This document shows positions 1 through 5,113 of a stretch of 7,759 nt of DNA, piece after piece. Within the stretch, counting starts at the first letter, position 1; every line of letters starts with the position of its first letter. The stretch is from an uncultured Clostridia bacterium (GTDB lineage Bacteria; Bacillota; Clostridia; Christensenellales; Aristaeellaceae), in the NCBI GenBank assembly GCA_934631055.1, contig CAKTXP010000111.1, positions 1 through 7,759 on the forward strand. The letters are read 5' to 3'. The notes under the pieces are model-generated. The model was given only the letters and a program-made list of their open reading frames with translations, was not told the origin of the DNA and searched no databases. A program made the position numbers and the translations under genes.

Positions 1-25
1 CGCCCCAAACGTCCCCCAACGTAAC

Positions 26-559
26 TCAGTAATTCTCCGCGCGGACTTCAAAATAGCTCTGCGGATGCGCGCAGACCGGACAGACCTCCGGCGCTTTCTT
101 GCCCATGACCAGATGACCGCAGTTGCGGCACTCCCACATCGTCATCTCGCCCTTTTCAAAGACCTGCTGCATTTCCAGATTCTTCAGCAGCGCGCGGTAG
201 CGCTCTTCATGATGCTTCTCGATCTCGCCGACCATGCGGAATTTCGCCGCCAGCGCCTTAAAGCCCTCTTCCTCGGCTTCCCTGGCGAACTGCGCATACA
301 TGTCCGTCCATTCGTAATTCTCGCCCTCCGCGGCGGCGGCGAGGTTCTGCGCGGTACTGCCCAGCTCGCCCAGCGCCTTGAACCACATCTTCGCGTGTTC
401 CTTCTCGTTGTCGGCGGTCTTGAGGAAGATTGCGGCGATCTGCTCATAGCCTTCCTTCTTGGCGACGGACGCAAAATAGGTATACTTGTTGCGCGCCTGA
501 GATTCGCCTGCAAACGCGGTCATCAGGTTTTTCTCGGTCTTGCTCCCCTTCAGCTCCAT
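26..559 (-). CDS. rbr: Rubrerythrin (non-heme diiron peroxidase with rubredoxin-like domain)
   Basis: Cytoplasmic peroxide-scavenging enzyme of anaerobes; the family reduces hydrogen peroxide to water with electrons passed through its own rubredoxin-like iron centre. The 177-residue product has the usual two-part layout. Residues about 1-135 form the ferritin-like four-helix bundle with the diiron ligands in recognisable motifs: E19 in the GESQAR stretch, E52-x-x-H55, the acidic EAEEEG stretch at 94-99, and E112/E114 with H117 in EIEKHHEERY. Residues about 140-177 form the FeS4 domain, with CxxC at C144/C147 and CPVC at C160/C163. Length and order match classical rubrerythrin rather than the reverse or short forms. 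The start is fixed by an AAAGGAG site 9 nt upstream. The gene stands alone between its own promoter and the window edge. Family knowledge says such genes are often peroxide-regulated; no PerR-type box is evident here. Identification is secure. Confidence 0.97.
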   Translation of the reverse strand: MELKGSKTEKNLMTAFAGESQARNKYTYFASVAKKEGYEQIAAIFLKTADNEKEHAKMWFKALGELGSTAQNLAAAAEGENYEWTDMYAQFAREAEEEGFKALAAKFRMVGEIEKHHEERYRALLKNLEMQQVFEKGEMTMWECRNCGHLVMGKKAPEVCPVCAHPQSYFEVRAENY

Positions 560-568
560 ATCGGTTTT

Positions 569-575
569 CTCCTTT
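569..575 (-). promoter_or_regulatory. Shine-Dalgarno site of rubrerythrin
   Basis: The minus strand reads AAAGGAG, 9 nt before the ATG at 559. It fixes the rubrerythrin start. The site and following bases (AAAGGAGAAAAC) are nearly identical to those in front of the membrane protein starting at 6549, suggesting a strong, conserved ribosome-binding context in this genome. Confidence 0.8.
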
Positions 576-592
576 CAAATTTTTACGCTCTT

Positions 593-612
593 TCCGGCTT
601 GACGCCGCCGGA
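593..612 (-). promoter_or_regulatory. Inverted repeat at the 5' end of the rubrerythrin leader
   Basis: TCCGGC (593-598) and GCCGGA (607-612) form a perfect 6-bp stem with an 8-nt loop. It lies immediately downstream of the predicted transcription start, before the ribosome-binding site. It could be an mRNA-stabilising 5' hairpin or a repressor operator at +1; the sequence alone does not decide. It does not resemble a PerR or Fur box, which are AT-rich. Confidence 0.45.
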
Positions 613-621
613 TTTGATTTC

Positions 622-630
622 ATTATACCA
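622..630 (-). promoter_or_regulatory. Extended -10 promoter of rubrerythrin
   Basis: The minus strand reads TGGTATAAT: a perfect TATAAT at 622-627 preceded by TG-N at 628-630, the extended -10 signature of sigma-A promoters. No good TTGACA-like -35 lies at 16-18 nt, consistent with an extended -10 promoter. Transcription would begin near 615, giving a leader of about 56 nt. Confidence 0.72.
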
Positions 631-677
631 CAAAAATCACTTTTTCCCCACAGAGAAATACTGACATGTAAAAAGAA

Positions 678-711
678 AAGGGGGACGACCGCCGGTCATC
701 CCCTTATTTTT
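678..711. terminator. Bidirectional intrinsic terminator
   Basis: GGGGACGACC (681-690) pairs with GGTCATCCCC (694-703) as a 10-bp stem with one G-T wobble and a 3-nt GCC loop. Read on the minus strand the stem is followed by CTTTTCTTTTT, and on the plus strand by TTATTTTTT, so it can terminate in both directions. Its evident job is to end the kinase-like/MATE transcript before the rubrerythrin promoter. Confidence 0.88.
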
Positions 712-746
712 TCCTTATAGGAAATTGCATAAAGCTTGCTCGCGTG

Positions 747-802
747 CGTAAAGCTTTGAATCTTTACGGACTGTGGCGGAAATGCAGGCGGGCTCAGCCC
801 GC
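747..802. repeat. Two small hairpins downstream of the MATE gene
   Basis: CGTAAAG (747-753) pairs with CTTTACG (762-768) around an 8-nt loop, and GCGGGC (788-793) pairs with GCCCGC (797-802) around TCA. Neither is followed by a T tract, so neither is a convincing terminator alone. They lie in the 3' untranslated region between the MATE stop and the strong terminator and may protect the mRNA 3' end. Apart from these hairpins and the rubrerythrin promoter, nothing else is seen in 560-820. Confidence 0.5.
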
Positions 803-820
803 TTCAGACTGTAGACATCC

Positions 821-2176
821 TTATTTCGCAAGAACAGACGCTTTTTCCGACGCGCCAGCCTTCCACGGCCCGTGGTTGTAAAAGACGACCGACATCACCA
901 TCGCGATCGTCCAGCCGATCGGCCATGCGCACCAGATGCCGACCACACCCAGCACCTTGGAAAGCCCAATTGCCAGCCCGACGCGCAGGATGAGATCCGT
1001 GAACGTCGCGATCATGAACTCCTTCATCAGCCCTGCGCCGCGGAGTACGCCGTCGGAGACCAGCTTCGTCGAAACGACGAAATAGAACGGCGAAACGATG
1101 CGCAGGAACTGCACGCCGGTATCCATCGCTTCCGCGCTCGGCTCGTTCATAAAGATGTTGACCAGCGCACGGCCGCCCAGCAGATACAGCGCGACCAGCG
1201 GCAGACAAAGCATCCAGACCAGCCTGAGACCGGCGGCAAAGCCCTGGCGCACGCGCTCCATCTTGTTCGCGCCGATGTTCTGCGCGGTGAAGTTGGAGAT
1301 GCCGTTGCCCAGCGTCGTCAACGAAGTGATGACGAGGTTATTCAGCTTGACGGATGCGGAGTAGCCCGCCATGACGCTCGAACCAAACGAATTGATGACG
1401 CCCTGAATGACGATGTTGCCCACGGAAATGAAACTCTGCTGCAAGATGCTCGGAATGGCAATGACAGCAATGCGGCAGAAGATCGGGAAAGAGAAGATAT
1501 GGCTCTTCTCATCCGTTTCAACGCCCTTGAGCCGACGCAGGACAAACCATACCGCCAGCACACAGCTTACGCCCTGGCAGAGGAACGTCGCCCAAGCCAC
1601 GCCCGCGACGCCCATCTTGAATGCCGTCACAAACAGGATATCCATGAAGATGTTGCTCGTCGAAGACGCCGCAAGGAAGATGAACGGCGTTTTGGAGTCG
1701 CCCAGCGCGGAGAAAATGCCCGTCGCCACGTTATAGAAGAACACGAACGGCAAGCCCAGGATGTAAATATCCAGATACAGCCGCGAATCCGCAAAGACGT
1801 TCTCCGGCGTGTTGATCAGATGCAGCAGGCTGTCGCAGAAGAGCGTACCGCCCGCCATCAGCGCGGCGCACAGCACGGCGCTCGCTACAAACGTCGTATA
1901 GACCGCCGTCTTCATCTCGCCCAGCTTCTTCGCGCCGAAGAGCTGAGAAACGATGACCGAGCAGCCGATGTTACAGCCAAACGCAAACGCGATGAAGATT
2001 AGCGTGATCTCATAGCTGTTGCCAACCGCCGCCAGCGCATTCTCGCCGATGAACTTGCCCGCGACAAAGCTGTCCGCGATGTTGTAGAGCTGCTGAAAGA
2101 TGATGCTGCCAAACAGCGGCAGACAGAATTTCCAAAGTACGCTTGTCGGATTGCCGACTGTCAGATCCTTATTCAT
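821..2176 (-). CDS. MATE-family multidrug/Na+(H+)-coupled exporter
   Basis: Integral membrane antiporter of 451 residues, the usual length for the MATE family, with about twelve hydrophobic segments in two related six-helix halves. Family-typical stretches are an N-terminal NPTSVLWKFCLPLFGSII-like opening, the loop GIFSALGDSKTPF after helix 4, and the equivalent SDGVLRGAG stretch in the second half. Family members expel cationic drugs, dyes or metabolites in exchange for Na+ or H+; the substrate cannot be read from the sequence. It resembles the clostridial DinF/MepA-type branch, but I assign no gene symbol. The start overlaps the 3' end of the upstream kinase-like gene by 8 nt and has AAGGG 8 nt upstream inside that gene, so translation is probably coupled. 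A divergent LysR regulator probably controls the pair. The transcript ends at the terminator near 680-711. Confidence 0.95.
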   Translation of the reverse strand: MNKDLTVGNPTSVLWKFCLPLFGSIIFQQLYNIADSFVAGKFIGENALAAVGNSYEITLIFIAFAFGCNIGCSVIVSQLFGAKKLGEMKTAVYTTFVASAVLCAALMAGGTLFCDSLLHLINTPENVFADSRLYLDIYILGLPFVFFYNVATGIFSALGDSKTPFIFLAASSTSNIFMDILFVTAFKMGVAGVAWATFLCQGVSCVLAVWFVLRRLKGVETDEKSHIFSFPIFCRIAVIAIPSILQQSFISVGNIVIQGVINSFGSSVMAGYSASVKLNNLVITSLTTLGNGISNFTAQNIGANKMERVRQGFAAGLRLVWMLCLPLVALYLLGGRALVNIFMNEPSAEAMDTGVQFLRIVSPFYFVVSTKLVSDGVLRGAGLMKEFMIATFTDLILRVGLAIGLSKVLGVVGIWCAWPIGWTIAMVMSVVFYNHGPWKAGASEKASVLAK

Positions 2177-2792
2177 GTTCTTTTCCCTTCAGTTTCATGC
2201 TTTCTTCAAGCAGGTCTACACAGCCATCCACGCCATATGCGCTGCTGGAGAGCATCAGGTCATAGCTTTCCGGCTCTCCCCACTGGGTATCGGCGTAGAA
2301 GTCAAAGTAGCGGCGGCGCATCCTGTCCATCTTGCGCATACGCGCCCGCGCTTCACGCTCGTCCAGATGGTTTCTGGCAGCAATGCGCGCGATGCGGTCA
2401 TCCTCATCCGCGTAGATGAATACAGAAAGTACATTTTTCTTTCCGCGCAGGATAGACGAAGCGCAGCGGCCAATGATGACGCATGGTTCTTCCTCAGCGG
2501 CCTTCAATATGGTTTCCCGCTCGGCATCGTAAACAATCTGGCTCTCCGAGTAGAACGTGCTGCCGATGCTCGCGCTGTCGGCAAAGACATTGCCGGACAG
2601 GAACCGGCTCTCGTTGACCGGCTTTTCGTCGAGCTGCTCGACTTCCTCTTCCGATACGCCGCTCTTCTGAGCCGCCTGTTTGAGCAGCAGCTTATCGTAG
2701 CAGATGATGCCAAGACGCGCCGCAAGCTTTTCGCCAATCTCGCGCCCGCCGCTTCCGTATTGTCTTCCGATGCAGATGACCGGACCTTTCAT
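2169..2792 (-). CDS. Cytidylate kinase-like family protein (P-loop NTPase)
   Basis: Cytoplasmic 207-residue P-loop protein of the cytidylate kinase-like family (PF13189-type). The nucleotide-binding loop GRQYGSGGREIG sits at residues 9-20, directly after the first beta strand, and the GSGG core is characteristic of this family. Further in are a YDK motif after helix 1, a VIIGRCAS strand-turn, and an arginine-rich lid-like segment (ARARMRKMDRMRRRYF). Housekeeping cytidylate kinase is a different, longer-conserved protein; these paralogues have no firmly established substrate. I place the start at 2792 rather than the in-frame ATG at 2807: a GGGAGGGG ribosome-binding site (2798-2805) lies 5 nt before 2792 and would be inside the coding region otherwise, and the protein then opens with MKGPVICIGRQ as usual for the family. 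First gene of a two-gene operon with the MATE exporter, divergent from LysR. Confidence 0.88.
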   Translation of the reverse strand: MKGPVICIGRQYGSGGREIGEKLAARLGIICYDKLLLKQAAQKSGVSEEEVEQLDEKPVNESRFLSGNVFADSASIGSTFYSESQIVYDAERETILKAAEEEPCVIIGRCASSILRGKKNVLSVFIYADEDDRIARIAARNHLDEREARARMRKMDRMRRRYFDFYADTQWGEPESYDLMLSSSAYGVDGCVDLLEESMKLKGKEHE

Positions 2793-2821
2793 GCGTACCC
2801 CTCCCATGGCTTAAGAAAGCC

Positions 2822-2850
2822 TTGACTCTTTTCAACGTTCCGACTATACT
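2822..2850 (+). promoter_or_regulatory. Promoter of the lysR-family gene
   Basis: TTGACT (2822-2827) and TATACT (2845-2850), each 5 of 6 matches to the sigma-A consensus, are separated by an optimal 17 nt. Transcription would start near 2857. It is the better of the two opposing promoters. Polymerase binding to one should exclude the other, because the -10 boxes share positions 2845-2848. Confidence 0.75.
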
Positions 2851-2871
2851 ACAAAAAACGCGATATGAAAA
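2843..2871 (-). promoter_or_regulatory. Promoter of the kinase-like/MATE operon
   Basis: On the minus strand, TTTTCA (2866-2871; 4 of 6 matches to TTGACA) and TATAGT (2843-2848; 5 of 6 to TATAAT) are separated by 17 nt. Transcription would start near 2836, leaving a leader of about 44 nt. The weak -35 suits an activator-dependent promoter. Its -10 box overlaps that of the opposing lysR promoter. Confidence 0.65.
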
Positions 2872-2896
2872 ATATATAAATGATATTCCGGATATA
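2864..2896. promoter_or_regulatory. Paired TAT-N7-ATA boxes, candidate LysR operator
   Basis: TAT-N7-ATA occurs at 2864-2876 and again at 2884-2896, exactly 20 bp apart. Both fit the T-N11-A dyad of LysR-type regulators, flanked by extra A/T symmetry (ATAT-N5-ATAT). Relative to the kinase-like/MATE start site they centre near -34 and -54; relative to the lysR start they lie just downstream, which would give autorepression. The stretch is AT-rich, so chance matches are possible. Confidence 0.5.
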
Positions 2897-2927
2897 TCCC
2901 GCGCGTATAGATAAGGAGCGTGCCTTC

Positions 2928-3824
2928 ATGATCGTCAGTTACGACGCCTACCGTACCTTTTATACTGTCGCCAAGCTCGGCAGCTTTACCCGCGCCGCCA
3001 ACGCCCTGATGAGCAGCCAGCCCAACCTGACCCGGACGATACGCAATCTGGAATCCATGCTGGGCTGTACGCTCTTTATTCGGAGCAACCGCGGCGTATC
3101 CCTGACGCCGGAGGGAGAAAAGCTCTTCGCGCACGTTTCCGTCGCCTGCGAACAGATTCAGGCGGGCGAAGAGGAACTGATGAACGACCGCGGCTTGAAG
3201 AGCGGCGTCATCTCCATCGGCGCAAGCGAGACTGCCCTGCACAGCCTGCTCCTGCCTGTTCTCGGCGCATTTCATCGCGCTTATCCGGGCATCCGCCTGC
3301 GCATCTCCAACCATTCCACGCCGCAGGCGCTCGCCGCCCTGCGCGCCGGACTGGTGGATATCGCCGTCGTCACCTCGCCGCTGGAAGACGAGACCGGTCT
3401 GCATATCGAGCCGCTCGGTCAGTTCGAGGAGATACCGGTCTGCGGGCTGTCCCTGCGTTCCCTCTGCGGCAAAACGCTCTCCCTTGTCGAATTGCTGGAT
3501 TATCCCTTTATCTGTCTGGGGCATGAGACCGCCAGCTATGCCTTTGCGCGCGACCTGTTCGCAGGCGACGGACTGACGTTCTCTCCGGATATCGAAGCCG
3601 CGACCTCCGACCAGATTCTCCCCCTTGTACGGCAAGGCTTGGGCGTCGCTTTCCTGCCGGAGGCGTTCGCCCTGCCCGCGCTGGAAGCAGGCGAAATCGT
3701 TCGGCTCACATTAAAAACGCCCCTGCCCGCGCGTCAGCTGATCCTTGCCCGCCGAAGCGGACAGGCGCTGAGCATCGCGGCAAAAGCGTTTGGAAAAATG
3801 GTCTTGTCCTCCGTCTCCGATTAA
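2928..3824 (+). CDS. LysR-family transcriptional regulator
   Basis: DNA-binding regulator of 298 residues, the normal LysR length. The N-terminal winged helix-turn-helix occupies about residues 1-60: FYTVAKLGSFTRAANALMSSQPNLTRTIRNLESMLG reads as the family's signature with the recognition helix around SQPNLTRTIRNLE, followed by the GVSLTPEGEKL wing. The linker helix is at about 62-85, and the rest is the periplasmic-binding-protein-like effector domain starting near ISIGASETA and containing the second-lobe stretch QGLGVAFLPE. I chose 2928 over the in-frame ATG at 2880 because AAGGAG (2913-2918) lies 9 nt before it and the protein then begins MIVSYDAYRTF, as the family does. It is divergent from the kinase-like/MATE operon with shared promoter DNA, so that pair is its likely target. 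The effector is unknown. Its stop overlaps the stop of the convergent gene. Confidence 0.95.
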   Translation: MIVSYDAYRTFYTVAKLGSFTRAANALMSSQPNLTRTIRNLESMLGCTLFIRSNRGVSLTPEGEKLFAHVSVACEQIQAGEEELMNDRGLKSGVISIGASETALHSLLLPVLGAFHRAYPGIRLRISNHSTPQALAALRAGLVDIAVVTSPLEDETGLHIEPLGQFEEIPVCGLSLRSLCGKTLSLVELLDYPFICLGHETASYAFARDLFAGDGLTFSPDIEAATSDQILPLVRQGLGVAFLPEAFALPALEAGEIVRLTLKTPLPARQLILARRSGQALSIAAKAFGKMVLSSVSD

Positions 3825-4318
3825 AGCGTGAGCGCGACGATTCCCGCCGCCGCAGCCGCAGCTGCGGCGAACATCGGGATACCCCGCAGGAACGCCTGAA
3901 CATGCTTCTTCGGATTCTGATACGGCACTCCTTCCTTCAAAAACGAAAAGCGCGTCCTTTCCGTATGCCGCCACCAGAGCAGATCGACCACCACAAGGTC
4001 AAACATCCCCAGCCCTTCTCCCAGCGCAAGCAGATACTCAAAAGCCGCCGCATAGCTCGTCAGCGCGAACGCGTTTCTGCTCAGCAGCCCCGCCACGGAA
4101 AACACCGCCGTGAACAGCATCAAATTACCCGCCCAGACCTTCCACGCCGCGCTTTCCTTCGGGATCATCGGCGTAAGCTCTGGACGGTTTTTTACGGCTT
4201 TCTGTACCGCATCGGGATAGGCGCGAAAGGACGCCATGTTCTTTTTGTCCGTGCCTGTGCCGAGATAGCAGATGCCCCAGTAGAGCAGATAGAATAATAC
4301 AATCGCAAGAATCTTCAT
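3821..4318 (-). CDS. Small membrane protein of unknown function
   Basis: Predicted integral membrane protein of 165 residues; I do not recognise the family. It has about four hydrophobic segments: 2-20 at the N-terminus, 61-80, about 86-113, and 143-163 at the C-terminus. A polar loop at 21-60 follows the first helix. The most distinctive stretch is GMFDLVVVDLLWWR (residues 104-117), which looks conserved in character: an acidic and tryptophan-rich end of a membrane helix, then a basic segment. The last helix contains eight consecutive alanines (151-158). The start is supported by AAGGAG (4324-4329) 5 nt upstream. It converges on lysR, sharing the TTAA at 3821-3824 so that both stop codons overlap, with no terminator between. 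A possible -10 (TACAAT, 4348-4353) sits in the adjacent repeat region. Good start, SD and hydrophobicity pattern make it a real gene. Confidence 0.82.
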   Translation of the reverse strand: MKILAIVLFYLLYWGICYLGTGTDKKNMASFRAYPDAVQKAVKNRPELTPMIPKESAAWKVWAGNLMLFTAVFSVAGLLSRNAFALTSYAAAFEYLLALGEGLGMFDLVVVDLLWWRHTERTRFSFLKEGVPYQNPKKHVQAFLRGIPMFAAAAAAAAGIVALTL

Positions 4319-4347
4319 GGGAACTCCTTGTTTTTTGACAAACTTAA

Positions 4348-4353
4348 ATTGTA
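4348..4353 (-). promoter_or_regulatory. Possible -10 box of the small membrane protein gene
   Basis: The minus strand reads TACAAT, 5 of 6 matches to TATAAT, 29 nt before the start codon at 4318. No acceptable -35 hexamer is seen at 16-18 nt. It lies at the edge of the repeat element, so the element may have supplied it. Confidence 0.3.
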
Positions 4354-4506
4354 AGCGCGAAGCGAATCGGAAGGTGACGGGAACTCAATTCCCTTCCGGG
4401 GTTTGGGGCAGCGCCCCATCGTTCCCGCATCACGTTTAAAAGCAGTCGGGAAACAAAGCGATACCTAACGGCGGCGCTTTGCAAATCCGCTTTGCGGCGG
4501 CTTGAA
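4351..4506. repeat. Intergenic palindromic repeat element, copy 1
   Basis: This gene-free gap is nearly filled by hairpins. GGGAA/TTCCC (4379-4383/4389-4393, loop CTCAA) is followed by GGGGTTTGGGG and the hairpin GGGGC/GCCCC (4405-4409/4413-4417). TTCCCG/CGGGAA (4422-4427/4447-4452), CAAAGCG/CGCTTTG (4454-4460/4475-4481) and CCGC/GCGG (4487-4490/4494-4497) come next. The 20 bases at 4389-4408 match 7678-7697 at 18 positions, and the right end (about 4489-4506) matches, in reverse complement, the stretch near 7635-7652. The element is bounded by GCGAAGCG at the left and CGCTTTGCGG at the right as imperfect inverted ends. This looks like a small non-coding dispersed repeat (REP/MITE-like); no transposase is nearby. 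Confidence 0.68.
4454..4481 (-). terminator. Possible terminator of the hydrolase operon
   Basis: On the minus strand CAAAGCG and CGCTTTG form a 7-bp stem around a 14-nt loop, followed directly by TTTCCC. The stem is about 30 nt after the stop of the ATC hydrolase-family gene. The loop is long and the T tract short, so termination may be weak. It is part of repeat copy 1. Confidence 0.35.
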
Positions 4507-4510
4507 TGAT

Positions 4511-5113
4511 TTATTTCGCCTTCATCTTCAAGCAGAAATCACAGCAGTCATCCCCGCGTCCGAGCGTCTTTGTCCGATGCCATGCGAGTTTGGGATGCAG
4601 CTCATCATAGGTGATATCATCGCTGTCGCAGAAGCAGGGGCAGAGTTCCGGACAGCCGTACCGCACGCAGGCGTCATGATACGGGCATTTGACCATGTCG
4701 ATGCGCCAGACGCCTTTGCCGGTCTGTATCTCTTTCGCGGCAAAGCCTGCGCTCTCTCCGAACATCTTGCGTGTCCCCTTGACAAACAATCCGGGGATCA
4801 GGCGGTAAACGCCCGGAAAGCCGGCGATTTTCTGAAACGTCCCCTTCAGCTTCCACGCACGCTCTTCCACATAATCATGAATCGTTTTCAGCGCTTCGTC
4901 TTTGGTCATCACGTTCTGTAAGGCTTCATACGCCGCGACGCCCGGCATGATCTGCCCTTCCAGATGGCGCAGCTTTTCCGGAGACGCTCCAGCGTTCTGC
5001 GCGCGCAGTTCTTCAAGCCGCGCGTTGAACATGGCGTTCAGCGCGTCCGCCTTTGCGGGAAAGCGTTCAGAGACAGTCTTTTTGAATCCCGCGGCGATAT
5101 AGTTTTCTTTCAT
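4511..5113 (-). CDS. L-2-amino-thiazoline-4-carboxylic acid hydrolase-family protein
   Basis: Cytoplasmic protein of 200 residues that I place in the ATC hydrolase family (PF14196). The founding Pseudomonas enzyme opens the thiazoline ring of L-2-amino-thiazoline-4-carboxylate to give N-carbamoyl-L-cysteine, on the way to cysteine. Residues 1-100 are mostly helical. The C-terminal third carries the recognisable family block: CPYHDACVRYGCPELCPCFC at 143-162, then DSDDITYDELHPKLAWHRTKTLGRGDDCCDFC to 194. Nine cysteines fall within residues 143-194 (143, 149, 154, 158, 160, 162, 190, 191, 194), suggesting a metal or iron-sulfur site or redox-active thiols. Most clostridial members are uncharacterised, so ring-opening activity is not assured. 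The ATG overlaps the stop of the upstream alpha/beta hydrolase gene as ATGA, with GGGAG 7 nt upstream; it is the last gene of the operon. Family call is fairly sure; substrate is not. Confidence 0.85.
   Translation of the reverse strand: MKENYIAAGFKKTVSERFPAKADALNAMFNARLEELRAQNAGASPEKLRHLEGQIMPGVAAYEALQNVMTKDEALKTIHDYVEERAWKLKGTFQKIAGFPGVYRLIPGLFVKGTRKMFGESAGFAAKEIQTGKGVWRIDMVKCPYHDACVRYGCPELCPCFCDSDDITYDELHPKLAWHRTKTLGRGDDCCDFCLKMKAK

Noticed and set aside
65..664. A 199-codon plus-strand frame across rubrerythrin and its promoter
   Set aside because: It is antisense to an unmistakable rubrerythrin, has no ribosome-binding site, and runs through the promoter region.
872..2002. A 376-codon open frame on the plus strand, antisense to the MATE gene
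   Set aside because: The product is an unlikely R/D/H/Q-rich mix with no motif, typical of the reverse strand of a GC-rich gene; the MATE frame is clearly the coding one and no ribosome-binding site supports this frame.
2793..2807. Upstream start for the kinase-like protein at 2807
   Set aside because: The GGGAGGGG ribosome-binding site would lie inside the coding region; the start at 2792 has it at proper distance and gives the family's normal N-terminus.
2880..2927. Sixteen-codon N-terminal extension of the LysR protein
   Set aside because: The extension contains the candidate operator and lacks a ribosome-binding site; AAGGAG precedes the ATG at 2928.
2844..3635. A 263-codon minus-strand frame across the lysR gene
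   Set aside because: It is the antisense shadow of a convincing LysR protein, and it also crosses the divergent promoter region.
3855..3868. GCCGCAGCTGCGGC palindrome as a terminator for lysR
   Set aside because: There is no following T tract, and the symmetry arises from the alanine-codon run of the opposite gene.
4319..4510. Known riboswitch or T-box leader
   Set aside because: Several hairpins are present but I recognise no conserved riboswitch core, and similar sequence occurs elsewhere in the window in both orientations, favouring a repeat element.
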